From Typhlomys cinereus (Eukaryota; Chordata; Mammalia; Rodentia; Platacanthomyidae), in the NCBI GenBank assembly GCA_023101885.1, contig JALPQD010000206.1:1391607-1455606 (forward strand): 64,000 bases of DNA, given 5' to 3'. The notes beneath the pieces are model-generated. The model saw nothing but the letters and a program-made list of their open reading frames with translations. It did not search any database and was not told where the DNA came from. Position numbers and translations under genes: made by a program. The number at the start of each line of letters is the position of its first letter. Within the stretch, counting starts at the first letter, position 1. Of the stretch, positions 12,094 through 23,441 are shown piece by piece.

Positions 12094-12806
12094 TGTTGTT
12101 TTATCTCTTAAGACCTTTCAGTTTCTGTGTGTTTTTTTACTGAACTGAATTAGGTGTTATTACTACTCTTGGGCAATTATTGCTAGTGTTTTCCTTGGAG
12201 TTGGGTATGTTTGTCTGTTGTTATTGTTGTTTCCTGGATGGGGGTACTAGACTGTTAGTACATCAACTAAGACAGGTTTAGTAAACAAGAGGTGAATATT
12301 AGTATGGTAGTGTACTTTCACGATTTAGTGTCTTGGTGATATGTGAGGGTGAGTGGTATAGTTCCTGAAGTTTTATATGGTTTGGGTGTGGCTATATGAC
12401 AAATTTAATCTACAGTGATTAATAATTGAAAGGAGCAGGAGTTTACTTATCTTTGGGCTGAATGTGAAGAATCTCTCCCATGTGATAGGATGATTTTAGA
12501 GAACTTTTGATGTATGGCATTTGTCCCCCTAGATCTTTGCTTGGGTTTTCTTTGGAATCTGTTGATATCTGAGGAGCAGTGTGTCCTCCCTGGACCGCAA
12601 GTATCCCAGGCAGACGGAAAAGGCAGAGGGGCTGGTGGCTCGTTTGTGGTGCATTTCACCTGGGACCTGGGGCATGGCCTAGAGGCCCACCCAAGCCAGG
12701 GGCAGCCTGGATGCTGCTCAGGCTGGCCGGTGGGAGGAGTTGGGATGAGCTGTTAGGATTTACCTGAGATGCAGGGTGACCATGACGGTCCTGAGCGGGC
12801 TGGCAA
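12094..12806 (-). promoter_or_regulatory. L1-A 5' UTR (ancestral internal promoter region)
   Basis: This lies between ORF1 and the right target duplication. The distal part (about 12570-12800) is clearly GC-richer than its surroundings (cctggaccgcaagtatccc, ggcctagaggcccaccc), as expected of an L1 internal promoter. It does not resemble the short GC-rich 5' UTR of L1-B and L1-C by eye, so it may be a different 5' UTR type. Assignment depends on the target-duplication boundary. Confidence 0.6.
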
Positions 12807-12889
12807 TGAATGAATAATTATTGAACATCACACGTGAGCAATAAAGACAACTTCTTCTTTAGGAAAAATGAGAATTTTTTTAAGAAAAA

Positions 12890-12945
12890 TTAGCTTTGTT
12901 ATTTGTGCATGTATTTCAGAGAGAGACACAGAGAGTGTTAGAAAG

Positions 12946-12976
<31 letters not shown>

Positions 12977-13110
12977 AGATGCACACATGCGTACCACAGT
13001 ACATAGGTGAAGGTCTGAGGATACTTCTTTCTATGGGGTTTGCAAGCTTAACTCAGGTCACCAGATTTGCAAGCAGGTACCCAACCCACTGAGTTCTCTG
13101 GCTGACCTCA
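12890..13110 (-). mobile_element. Old tRNA-derived SINE with (TA)n(GA)n tract
   Basis: The plus strand ends with a reverse tRNA-like head (ggtacccaacccactgagttc, tctggctgacc). Before it is a caggtcaccagatttgcaag block, typical of old rodent B2/B3-type SINEs read backwards. A (TA)n then (GA)n tract at about 12944-12976 lies in the tail half. Confidence 0.55.
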
Positions 13111-13115
13111 AGGAA

Positions 13116-13980
13116 GATGTTTTAAAGGGGGCACAGTGTAGCTAGAGATGCCGACTTGATAATTACAGGTTGAGCTTTTTGGGAATGTCTGTGAAGAAAT
13201 AGTTAAAGCACATTGTAATCAAACATGTGATATACTATCTAATTTATTGTGAAGACTCAGTCCACAGTGGGTGGAATATTCTCCCAAGGACATGAATAAG
13301 ACTAAATGAGATGTTTAGAAATTGGCATACAGGCACTGACATACAAACAAATTAACAAGGAAAAAGAGAATATCCCTCTTTCATCTTTTCTTGTGGATAA
13401 TGATATGGCTATTTCATTTGGCTCTTGCTGTTGGTATGCTGTTTCCTGCCATGTTGATGAGCTGCAGTTAAGAACTATAAGGAAGCACAATCATCTTGTT
13501 TCTCTAAATTGCTTTGGTCATGCATTTACTCAGCCACAGAAGAGAAATTGAAACAGTAATCTGTTTCATAATCCAGAACTGTGTAAAAACGTCTTTGTTT
13601 CCTTTACCTCTTCTTTTTGATTACATATTTCCTTAATATAAAACTGTCCGAATCCTCATATGCCACCTTCTTCTAGGTTCACTTTTACAGAGTGACTTTG
13701 CAGTTGACAGAAAAGTGATGCGAAATGGTCAAATGTCACCAAGGTTTTCAAGGTTCAGTTGCCTAAGAGTTCCTTGACACACTAGTTTAAGAGAGGAAAA
13801 GAGGCTTATACTGAAAATGAAAGAGACTAATAGAAACGCCATGTCCACTCTGTTCCAAACATGCATGTATTCAAATCCATGGGGAGTGTCTCAGAGCTTG
13901 TCAGTACCGAGGTTCTTAACTTTGTTCAGAATCATAAATACATTTCAATATTCTTAGGTGAAAAATTGCAAAACCCTCTG
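13116..13980. other. Single-copy-like DNA, nothing recognised
   Basis: AT-rich sequence without a recognisable repeat or coding frame. Frames of up to about 81 residues lie on both strands and overlap each other; they show no domain features. Confidence 0.4.
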
Positions 13981-13984
13981 TATT

Positions 13985-14309
13985 AATCACTCTTCTTGTT
14001 GCTGTGAACAAACACTTGGCAAGAAGCAACTTAAAGGAGGAAGGGTTTATTTGACTTACAATTAAAAAAGTTATTATAGTTCAACAAGACAGAGAAGGCA
14101 TGGCAGGATGAAATACAAGGTAGCCGGTCATAGTGTGCCAGAATCATTAAACACAGACAATATAAGAAGGACTGAGCTATGAACCTCATGCCTTGGCCCC
14201 GTGATCTACATCTTCCAGCAAGGCTCTATCTCTTCCAAAGCAGCAACATCATGTGGTCAAATATGAGTCTGTGGTTGATATTTCACACTTGATGCACAAC
14301 ACCTTTTGT
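13985..14309 (-). mobile_element. MaLR-type LTR fragment
   Basis: The plus-strand text cttgttgctgtgaacaaaca followed by gaggaagggtttatttgact is the reverse of the 3' part of MaLR LTRs (aaataaacccttcctc...ttcacagcaacaag). It contains the AATAAA polyadenylation signal on the minus strand. The 5' boundary is not clear. Confidence 0.6.
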
Positions 14310-14324
14310 GGACACAAATCACTT

Positions 14325-14447
14325 TTTTTTGTTTGATCAATGCATGTAAAAAGCAAAACTGAGGAAAACAGGGATTTGTGGAATCTACAAAGGAGCATTG
14401 CAGCTCACCTAGGATGCATGGGCCTAGTTGGAGTGAGAACTACACAG
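14325..14447 (-). pseudogene. 123-bp retrocopy of an unidentified small RNA
   Basis: The insert is flanked by a perfect 15-bp duplication ggacacaaatcactt (14310-14324 and 14448-14462). It has a T8 run at the plus-strand left end, meaning an A tail on the minus strand. These are marks of L1-driven retroposition. On the minus strand the 5' part folds as a strong hairpin: CTCAC...CTAGG pairs with CCTAG-GTGAG around a CCCATGCAT loop, leaving an internal loop. This and the size would suit an H/ACA snoRNA-like source, but I could not place an H box and do not recognise the RNA. A short fragment of an mRNA is the alternative. Confidence 0.6.
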
Positions 14448-14462
14448 GGACACAAATCACTT

Positions 14463-16768
14463 AATATCTATGTTAATATATGTATAAATTTCACTTTTTA
14501 GCTTTTCCTTATTATCTTTTCCTAGACTTAAATCTTCTCATATTAAAACAGTGACCATTCAGTGTGATTTATGTTTAAGTGTCTCAGGTCTTTATTTTGG
14601 TTACTTTTTCATAGTATACATTTTAAAAGTAGAGTTTAAGAGGCTTTGATGCATGAAAAGAAACAAGCAAAACCCCAAGTTTTATGTTTGAATGTTATTA
14701 AATGCTAAGTATCTGTATGTATAAACTATATGCTAAATGTTCAAGATGATTTCTGAACAATATATATATAACAGGTGCCATGAATGTTTTGATATATTTT
14801 GACTATGTGATATGATCATATATTGAGTAATTTTAAAATAAGGATGAATTCTTTCTCCCTAAACACTTAACACTACATGGTGAAAAAATGAAAAACTAAG
14901 TCTAATTTTTGAAGTGTATAATATACTATCGTATATTGTATTATTGTAGTTTATGTATATTGCGTGCCTGCACTAACTAACTATGTAATAACAGTAGAAG
15001 ACTTTTATTTACATCTTGCTATAGCATCACACTCAGTATTCTGATGTTTGTGTAAAGGTACTTTCAGATGAGACTAATATTGAGCTCTATACACTGAGTA
15101 AAGCATAAATGCTCTGCTTAGCCACAGTGAATCTTATCTGATCCAGTTGAGAGTCTGAATGTAAATCTTCTACCCCATAGTAGAGACTTAATTCCTTCTT
15201 GGTTAGTACACATTGGCTATTAGCTTTTTTTATTTTTTGAGTTAGAGTTGAAATATTAGTTCTTTCTAGGGATCAAGCTTTGAAATTTGTGAGTCAACTC
15301 CATGTAAATCATACTTATTATTATTACTTTTACTTACATATATATGTATATATGTGTGTCTACATATATATTTGGAATCTACATATATTGTCTACATATA
15401 TATATACAGAGGTATATATGTGTTTATGGATATACTCAATGTATGCATGCATTCATACATATGTAGCCAAATCACTGTGAAATGTTTTCAACTGATTGAA
15501 AAAAGTAATTGGATTTACCTTAATTTCTTAAGAAACCATTCTTATATCAGAATATATTAAAATGTAACAGTTGGTGAATTCTCTAAGGCTGGTTTTGGTC
15601 TTCCACTTTTTTTTTGGCCTTATCTGTGGCATATCACATTTTTGAATATGCTTCTAACTATGGGATAGAGGTTGATATCAAAACTGATCTGAAAGGCAAT
15701 ATCAAACAATTTTTCATTTGCTTGTTGGATTGTTCTTTTTATTGTTTTGCTCCTAGTCAAGACATTTCTTTTTTTAGCTCTGAAACTTCTCATGGTTTTT
15801 TCTTTCAAAATTTGCATGATTGGCTTTTAAGTGTAGCTGAAAGCAACAGAGTTGCAGTAATTGTTCAGATTCTTTTTTCATGCAGCAGATACTGAAATTT
15901 AGACAAATTTGCATCTCCCCAATAATGAAACCAGCACTTTAAATAAACATCTAAGTACATTCCAGGCTTTTAGTACTGATGAGTGCTGCTTAGCACCGAG
16001 GCACTAATTGTGACTGAGAAGTGCTATAGTATTCACTTTCAAGTTTTTGTGTGCAATGCCCCAGGCACTAGACAAAAGTGCCAAGATTTCTTATCTGTTT
16101 CAACAAATAAAATGTTTCTACTTTGTGAGCGTTCATGATAAAAACATGAGGCTGTTTGCTGGCTTTGTTTGTAAAGGTGTGTGGTTAAAATCTTTCAAGA
16201 ATATAAAAGTCATTTTATTTCAAATTATACGCACAATGTTCATCTTTAAAACTTATCCCACACATGCCTGGTGACTTCCCTTATGCACCAAGGTAAGAAC
16301 CCCAGTGTGGGTGTGCCCTGCTGAGAAATCTGCTTCACTTCCCTGCTCCATCTGGTCTTCCCAACAGAGTTTTGCTAATTGCAACCAAAGTCTTGTACAT
16401 AACTGTTATGTCTGCATTTTAAGGGCTTCTGCCTCCTTCAACTATAAGCCCAAACACTGAAATCCAGCTCAGAGAGTGGGGTTTACCGCACAGTGATCCT
16501 TGACCACATCTTTAATCTCCACAATTATTACCATTTGTATCCTCATTTCCTCCTGCAGTTTTCTCATGAGCATCTCATATTCTTGTCCTCTGGATTTAGC
16601 CTGTATTAAATCACTTTTCTGTGCCTTCTTATCCCCTTCCTTTCTTGGATTTTTTCTTCCTGAACACCAACCCCCATCCAATTTTCCAAGTTCAAGCCAG
16701 TGATTCACAAACTCCTTTTCCTTAGACTCAGGGTTTAAGCATGATTTCTAATTCTCTGTTAGAACACT
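14463..16768. other. AT-rich single-copy-like DNA
   Basis: No recognisable gene. A TA/TATG-rich low-complexity tract lies at about 15325-15475. Frames such as 15614-15895 and 16047-16274 are short, overlap frames on the other strand and have no family motif. Diverged repeats may be present. Confidence 0.4.
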
Positions 16769-16769
16769 T

Positions 16770-16925
16770 GCTCCATTATTTTAATTTCCTAGTTATTTGT
16801 CTCTCTTGTCACTTTCTGAAGGTAGAGATGCAATCTTTTTTAAAAAGCATGTTCTGCCCCCCCAACTTTAAGTGAAGTGCTTTGCCTATAGTTGAAATTT
16901 GATATTCAAATGAATCAATGAGTAT
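16770..16925 (+). mobile_element. Possible L2/MIR-type ancient repeat
   Basis: The end reads gtgctttgcctatagttgaa...atatt(c)aaatgaatcaatgag. This resembles the 3' end shared by L2 and MIR (gcctggcacatagtaggc...aataaatgaatga). The match is loose. Confidence 0.35.
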
Positions 16926-17819
16926 CTATCATAGTAGATAACCCAGGCAAAGGCCAATCAGAATTCAGTATTATGAGAAGAATATCATACCTTGTCCAAG
17001 GTATGAACACTGATAAGTTATTTTTCATTGTTATTATAATCCACTTCCTTCTTGCCATTTGGATGGACCAAATGTCATGCACCTCATTAAAGCATCACAG
17101 TAGGATTTTGGTGGGGGACTAAATGTTAGGAACTCTAATCTCTCCCCAAGGGCCTTTCCTAGTATTTCTCACACCAAATTGTCATCAACAAAGAGGAAGC
17201 TTGTCTGATTGCCTAGGCCATCCATTAGGTTGGTGTGTAGTACACTTAATGAATTAAAATTTCATTTCGTTTTTACAGAATCCAAAGTCTCACAAACACT
17301 GAATTATGGCCATCAAATCTTTAAGTACCAAATTTCTGTGGAGGTAAAGCAGAGAAAACTTCAGAATGTTTGAGTTAGATATTTTTATTCTTTTCAATCA
17401 GTTAATGCTAACACCACCAAAAGATGCCTCAGACTATCAACAACTGTTCTGGCAATTTTATTATTTTACTTAATGGAATTAGCATCTAATGGTCAGCACG
17501 ACATCAGTCACAAAGCTGAGTTCTTGTTTCCTCTAAATGAAAGTCTATATTCTGATTTTGAACTATGGTTGGATCCCAGTATGGTATATGACTTTATTCT
17601 CTTTTTTCACAAATTATATTGAGGTTAAAAAATTTAAATGCACACATTGTAAGAGCTTTATAAAAAATGATGAGTGCATCTTTGAAGCTGCTATGTGGAA
17701 AAAGGAAAGAATATGACTAGCATCCCAAATATCCTTATGCTTACTGTCTGAATACTACATTTTCTTCCATCATATTTTCTAATCCTTTTCCACAAGCTAT
17801 GGTATTATATAATGAGTAT
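16926..17819. other. Single-copy-like DNA, nothing recognised
   Basis: No repeat signature, poly(A) tail or convincing reading frame is visible. Confidence 0.4.
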
Positions 17820-17832
17820 CCCATTGTCTTTA

Positions 17833-18120
17833 TTTTTTTTTAAATTTTTTATTATTATTTATTCAACTGTGCGTGTGTGTGTATGTATGTGCGCACACAT
17901 GTGTGTATGTGTGTGTGTAGAACCACGGACGAATTCGCGAACCACCATGGACGCCTCCACCTCCTTCTGCCCCGGGATTCACAGGCTCCGTCCTACCAGG
18001 ACCAGAAGCGCAGGCCGCCCCCGCTTCCGCCTGGCGTCTATACATGGGATCTGGGATCCGAACTCAGGACCTTCTGCCTGCAAGGCAGAGGCTTAACCCC
18101 TGAGCCACCTCTCCAGCCCC
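17833..18120 (-). mobile_element. Young B2-type SINE with internal CA tract
   Basis: On the plus strand it runs from attatttattcaactgtgcg through a (TG)n stretch to the reverse tRNA head (gagccacctctccagcccc). The B box is visible as gggatccgaactcag. A 13-bp duplication cccattgtcttta flanks it (17820-17832 and 18121-18133). It is very similar to the copies at 50.2, 55.1 and 58.1 kb. Confidence 0.9.
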
Positions 18121-18133
18121 CCCATTGTCTTTA

Positions 18134-18655
18134 AAAAGAAGACTCCTTCAATCTAACAGAAGAGGTGAGAGGTTTTTATACAGGAGCAAGTAGTATATTC
18201 AAAGTGAGAAATGGAGGTAGCCTATTATGGAAATTCAAGTACAAACTTCATACTTGAGAGGTGAGGTATTGCAAGAAAAGTCATCACAGAAGTGACTGAA
18301 GAAGAATGTTTCAAAAATGTTTTCCTGAGTTATAGGAAAGGGAGAAAAGTGGGATATTTCAGTACCCAAAAAGGCATTAGCAACATGGTGGTGGATTGGA
18401 AAACACTGGTGTCTAATACAATGAGATTTGAGCAAAAAAATTCATAGACTCCATTTGGATCCCAGATTCACATTCTATAAGGATCTGGAGATGCAGCCAA
18501 CATGTATGGGCTAAATTACAAAGCTTCTTTAGTGTGAGGACAAGATTGTAAATGATTAGAGAATAATATACCTTAAAGAATGTGAAGTACTATGTAAGTG
18601 GTAGAACAGTGCACATATTCTATAGAGATTTGTGTATGTTAAACTAGCTTTTAAT
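18134..18655. other. Single-copy-like DNA
   Basis: Nothing recognised. A 66-residue frame at 18235-18435 on the minus strand has no notable features. Confidence 0.35.
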
Positions 18656-18659
18656 TCTT

Positions 18660-19000
18660 ACACATAAATACAAAGAATCTATGCATCCTCATCCCTTACT
18701 TCCCCTTTTCCACTATACATTTCCCATTTCTGTCCTGCTGCATACTTTTCCCCTTCCAATCTCCTTCTACTTCCATGTCTTTGTGTATGTGTGGCCCACT
18801 GGATTGCACTTGGGATGCCTAAGTATTTGTTAGGACATGGATGAACTATCAGTGGTCAGATGATTGAGTAAAAAAACCATCCCTCTTTTGACTGGTATTA
18901 GCCTTAAATAGTCTTTCAGAGAAGGATAGTGTTTCTTGAATTCCCTTATCCATGGTGTAATGCTGATAGTTTTAACTATATGTCGGTCTTGTGAAAGAGG
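18660..19000 (-). mobile_element. Old L1 3' UTR fragment
   Basis: The sequence has a pyrimidine-rich stretch (ccccttttccactatacatt, ttccccttccaatctccttc). It is followed by a tgtgtggcccactggattgc block of the kind found downstream of the polypurine tract in old rodent L1 3' UTRs read backwards. It is clearly diverged. Confidence 0.5.
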
Positions 19001-19213
19001 CCATTACTACAATAACTTATAAAGTTTTGACTGAATTCTTTTGCTTGGTACTTTCCAAATTTGTTTGATACTAGGGAGTCTGACTAAAAAGACACATTTT
19101 TTTGGTACTCACTTTGAACTTATTAAATAAAAATGATAAGGGACTTAGATATTAATCTTGATTTTCTTCATGTATTCCCTTTCTTTCTTCTTTTCTCTTT
19201 TCCCACATTTTTC

Positions 19214-19330
19214 TGCCTCCCTCCCTCCTCCCTCCCTCCCTCCCTCTCACCCTCTCTTCCTTCCTTCCTTCCTTCCTTCCTTCCTTCCTTCCTTCCTTCC
19301 TTCCTTCCTTCCTTCCTTCCTTCCTTCTCT
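19214..19330. repeat. (TTCC)n microsatellite with CT-rich flank
   Basis: About 17 uninterrupted TTCC units lie at about 19257-19327, preceded by CCTC-rich sequence. Proline/serine or Lys/Glu/Gly-repeat frames on the two strands are artefacts. Confidence 0.95.
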
Positions 19331-21018
19331 GCATCATTCTCTGTATTTGACTCCATCTCTCTTTATTCCTTTCTTTTCAAATAGTAAGATAATTTTTTTA
19401 TATTGCTCACATTTGAAATTAGTTACATTAGCTCATTAGTAGTCATTTAAACTTTGTTATTAGGTTCAGATCTGGTGTATAGATCATCTTGGTAGAAATT
19501 AACTGGTTGAGAAGAGATTTGAATGAGGAAAAGGAAATTTTTTTCTGGAACTTTGGGGCTATGGGATAAACAGAGACTTTGGTTCACTTTTCAGTAGTTT
19601 TGAGAGGCAATGACCAATACATAATCAGTGTTCAGAAAGGCATTGTGTGGAAAGATGAATTATTATCTCATTGGTCTGTAAAGGATCTTCAAGGAGAAAC
19701 TTTGCATGGATAAAATAACCAGATTGATGAAAAATGTGAGTGATAAATCAGGAAGAAGTTCTGAGTATAACATGAAGATGTCTAGCATGAATGACAGGTT
19801 GAGGAGTCAAAGACATGTTCTATGACAGCATCTTAGATTCAAACTTGAGGGAAAAATTTTCATAAAAGAAAATTGCAAACAAATGACATTGTCCAAACAT
19901 CCAGAATCTCATCTGTTTCAGCTCTACTCTTTATATTTCTGTCCACCAGGAGCAATATTATACACAGATGATGGACACTTGCTTCAAGAATAGGCCATGC
20001 ATCTAAGATCCAAGTGTTAGATTCCTGTCAGATACTTTATTTTTGCTTCACTCTCCATTTTTAGTCACAGCAATGGTTTTCTCTTTTATATCTTTAATAT
20101 ATGACCAAGAGTCACAGCATGCTGAATAGAGTCGTGGCTGCCTATTATTTTATGCAGTCCACTGAATGAATGGTGCAACTTTGTACTAAAGTTTTGAAAC
20201 AGAAGAGTAAAACTCTAATTGAATCTCATCTTCAAATAACCAGAGTAATAAAAGAAAAATAAGAGTGGAATTTCATAGCAGTTCAATTTGAGAATCCTTG
20301 TAGCTGTTCAATTGGAGAACTGCACAAAACAATTACCTGTATATTAACAGATCATAGGTGAATCTTGATTTTTCACCTCGGTGAACAGTTTTTTTCTGGC
20401 AATAAAATAAGCAGTACTTTCTTTCCTTATTATGGTGAAACTGCCACTGGGCTTCATTTAATAAGAATTAACTGGGAATAAATTACAGCATCAAATTACA
20501 TACCATGACATGACTTGGTGTGAAGAATCTAGGCAGCTGCAAGACTTCTTGAAGTTAATTCAAGCTGAGCTCAGTAGAAAACTGCTAATTATTTCCTGGA
20601 ACCCTTGTACCTATTTTCCATTCTTAGTGTCATTGGGATCACATTTTATTTGAGTTGCAAGCAAATGTTCTTGAAGTATAGCAGTGAGAAAAGGTCACAG
20701 AAATGAGGGTCACAGTTTTTGCACTTGGATTTGCCTCTGACTTTTACTAGTATGTCTCCACAATTGGCCTGAGAAATCATAACTGGATTTAGAAGTATCT
20801 ACATTTTATCTTTGGAAAGAAGCAGAATCATTAAATTCTACCTCCCACAGAGTACAAGCCTCCTTTGTTTGCCATCTCTTGTGGATGGTCAGCATCTGCT
20901 TATAATAGCTTCATGACTGGGTCTCATTACTTTTCAGAGTGGCTTTTCTCTCTAACAGCATAAAGTTTTACAAACTATAGTAAAAATCTAGGTGGTTTAA
21001 TAGTCTGTTCTGTGGATA
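19331..21018. other. Single-copy-like DNA, no feature recognised
   Basis: AT-rich, with no repeat boundaries and no open frame of note. Confidence 0.4.
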
Positions 21019-21023
21019 GGAAC

Positions 21024-21433
21024 TATCATAGTTAGGCACAGGTGTCAACTTGACTATTAAAGGTTTGGGCTCTGGGCACATTTGTAGAGAATTAGTGGTT
21101 GAGTTAAGCCTAGAGCAACCTTGCAAGAGATTGTCTAGCTGATGGGGAAGGACCAGTCCATGGTGGATGAGACTAAGCCCTGAACAAGTAAATAAAACAC
21201 AGAGAGCTGGTTGAGGAAGTTGGGTATCCTTTCGTTCACTTGGCTAGACATGCTGGTCTCAGCTGTTGTGTAGAGATAGTGTGGCCAGTTCCCTCGGCCC
21301 TGGTATTGGTGCATGCTTTCCCATCAAGCTGGACTGAGAACCGTAACCAGTAATCGTAAAAGAAAATATGCCCCTTGTTCCCTTAAACCATTTGATGGTC
21401 ATCTATCAGGAACCATGCAGGTGAACTGCAACA
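21024..21433 (+). mobile_element. Solo MaLR-like LTR
   Basis: This is a 410-bp copy of the same LTR family as 5785-6205, in the opposite orientation (tcatagttaggcacaggtgt ... gtgaactgcaaca). A perfect 5-bp duplication ggaac flanks it (21019-21023 and 21434-21438). No internal sequence or second LTR is present, so it is a solo LTR. Confidence 0.9.
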
Positions 21434-21438
21434 GGAAC

Positions 21439-21763
21439 AGTGTTCCAAACTTGTCTGATGAGTATAGTTACTTGGTATAGTAAGTAAATTTATCTTGTTC
21501 CCTTGGAAAATTCTGATGTGGTAAGTCAGAGTATGGTCCTGTGCATCTTCATTTTAGCTTATACTTGTTGTTTCTTTCCAGCATGTTTTGGGAGCACTTC
21601 TCTAACCACTTCTCAGATGTGTATGTAGAAATCATTTATTGATGATGCTAAAAGTCAGAATAATTGAATGGACTTGAGAAATTTGTATTACTTGTGGTCC
21701 TTTAGGTCATGATAATGTGCTGGTCTGTTGGCTCTAGTTAAAAAAATACTTTTTGTTCTTTTT
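21439..21763. other. Short single-copy-like stretch
   Basis: Nothing recognised between the solo LTR and the ~81-bp tandem repeat. Confidence 0.35.
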
Positions 21764-21849
21764 TTAATATAATGTTTTTAACCTTTGACAATCACAGATA
21801 TGTGCACAATGCATTTTGATCATAGTTGCCTCAAAGGATGACTATTTTA
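21764..21849. repeat. Unit 1 of an ~81-bp tandem repeat
   Basis: The unit includes tttgacaatcacagatatgt and gcattttgatcatagttgcc, then aaaggatgactatttta. It matches the units at 23280-23441. The L1 at 21850-23264 separates it from them. The motif resembles the 3' end of old rodent L1s. Confidence 0.75.
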
Positions 21850-23264
21850 TTTTTTTTTATTTATTTATTTATTTATTTTTTTATTAAAAATTTAATTATA
21901 CATTTTAAAATTTTTTACCAGTTCCCTCCCTCCCCCCTCCCCTTCCCCCAGTGTCTCCCCCCCAATTCCCAGAGAGTCCTTTATTGTGTGCGCCTAACTC
22001 TCCACTGGGTCCTCCTCTCCGATGACATATAAGGACCCAGTGGCATTTCCATAAGCCCTTTCTCTTGTTCCCCTTAATCATAAGATTACTACTATGGCTG
22101 TCAATCCCTTGCCTCCAGGGGTCTCGGTGCCCTTAACAGATGCTAGACTTTATGAGGGCAACAGTGCGCTGGACATTGCGCAGGGCATGCAAAGTTCCAT
22201 TATGATTGCTTTGGCCCCAACTATTGTTGAGAATCTTGCAAATCGTTGCTCCTCCCATCCTTTTGCTCTTACAATCTTACCGCCCCCTCTTCCGCAAATG
22301 TCCCTGAGCTCCAGGATGGGGAGAGATTAGGCTGTCCTAGTTCTATGTGATTGATATAGAGTCTCTGAAGTTCTGGATTGTGGTTTGTTGATTTTCTTTT
22401 GCAGTTTTTCTGCTCCTGCAATTCCCTTCACTCCATTCTGCTGGGCACTGTATGTCACCCCCTGGCCAGAGACAAAAAGCTGTTAAACTGGAGTCTTGTT
22501 GTAATAGCACATTCAAGGGTAGATGTAATAAGAGTAGGAAACCTCACTGAGGGCGGGGTCCATTACCCATTTGCAAAATGATTACTTTTTATCTGCTAGA
22601 CTATATGCCCTCCCCTTCTGGTGAGATCAGGAAAGAACGTCTGTGAACTTAACCAGGTTTCTCATTACTTACTTGCAGACCTTGATGGAGGCCTATTTTC
22701 TCTGCTGTAACATGGTCTCCTCTCTCCTTGTTTCTGGTGTGGCCCTCCTAACCCATCTCTCTTGTTCATAATCCTTGCAATTACTGTGTTACATAGGTTT
22801 ACTTTTGAGTGTCCCAATGTGGGCTGGGCGAGTTTGGTACTAGGAGCCACCTATTAGGGAGTACATACGGCGCTTAATTTTCTGGGTTTGGGATACTTCA
22901 CTTAATATAATTCTTTCTAATGACATCCATTTCCCAGCAAATTCCAGTAATTCATCATTTTGATGGCTGAGTAGTACTCCATTGTATAGATGTACCACAG
23001 TTTCCTTATCCACTCGTCAACTGTTGGACATTTAGGTTGATTCCATGACTTTGCTATTGTAAACAGTGCTGCTATGAACATGGTCGAGCTTGTGCTATCG
23101 AGGCGAACCTCTGCTGCTTGGGGGGTTATTCCCAAAAGTGGGATAGCAGGGTCATATGGCATTTCAATCTTTAATTTCTTCAAGAATCTCCAGACGGCTT
23201 GCCAGAGTGGCTGTATGAGCCTGCATTCCCACCAACAATGTAGGAGAGTTCCCCTCTCCCCACA
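21850..23264 (-). mobile_element. 5'-truncated L1 (3' UTR plus ORF2 end)
   Basis: On the minus strand this runs from inside ORF2 (23264) through the stop codon and the whole 3' UTR to an A/TAAA-rich tail at 21850-21895. A 17-bp duplication aaaggatgactatttta flanks it (21833-21849 and 23265-23281). The 3' UTR is of the younger subfamily (gatgacatataaggacccag). Confidence 0.92.
22789..23264 (-). pseudogene. ORF2: C-terminal remnant of L1 ORF2
   Basis: The translated minus strand gives the end of ORF2p ([19 protein letters not shown], then [18 protein letters not shown] and WYIYTMEYYSAI). A frameshift follows near 22920. The TAA at 22789-22791 matches the ORF2 stop of L1-C. Only about the last 12% of the gene is present because the insertion was 5'-truncated, so it was dead on arrival. 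Confidence 0.9.
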
Positions 23265-23279
23265 AAAGGATGACTATTT

Positions 23280-23441
23280 TAATAATAATTTTATTCCTTG
23301 ACAATTCCATACATGTATACTAATCATTTTGATCATAAATATCCAAAGGGATGACTCTCTTTAATAATAATTTTATTGTTTGGCAATCTCATATATGTAT
23401 TCTATGCATTTTGATCAAAGCTATCCAAGGGGATGACTTTT
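23280..23441. repeat. Units 2 and 3 of an ~81-bp tandem repeat
   Basis: Two consecutive units each contain taataataattttatt, a ttgacaatt/ttggcaatc block, cattttgatca and ccaa(a)gg(g)gatgact. They lie at about 23280-23360 and 23361-23441. Confidence 0.8.

Larger units (their letters stand above)
3508..12806 (-). mobile_element. L1-A: full-length, decayed LINE-1 with nested insertions
   Basis: Read on the minus strand, it has a 5' UTR (12806 to 12094), ORF1, ORF2, and a 3' UTR with a purine-rich tract that ends in a short A tail near 3508. The 3' UTR is split at 3710-6205 by an LTR element; sequence at 3700-3709 resumes at 6206. The flanks tgagtgagtaattatt (3492-3507) and tgaatgaataattatt (12807-12822) match at 14 of 16 bases, which defines the ends. 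Without the nested insertion the element is about 6.8 kb, the length of a full L1. Its 3' UTR subfamily (gatgaggtgtaaggactcag) matches the copy at 29.7-30.4 kb but differs from the younger L1-B and L1-C type. All reading frames are broken. Confidence 0.9.

Noticed and set aside
19133..19439. Open frames rich in Leu/Pro/Ser or Lys/Glu/Gly on both strands
   Set aside because: They are translations of the (TTCC)n microsatellite and its CT-rich flank.
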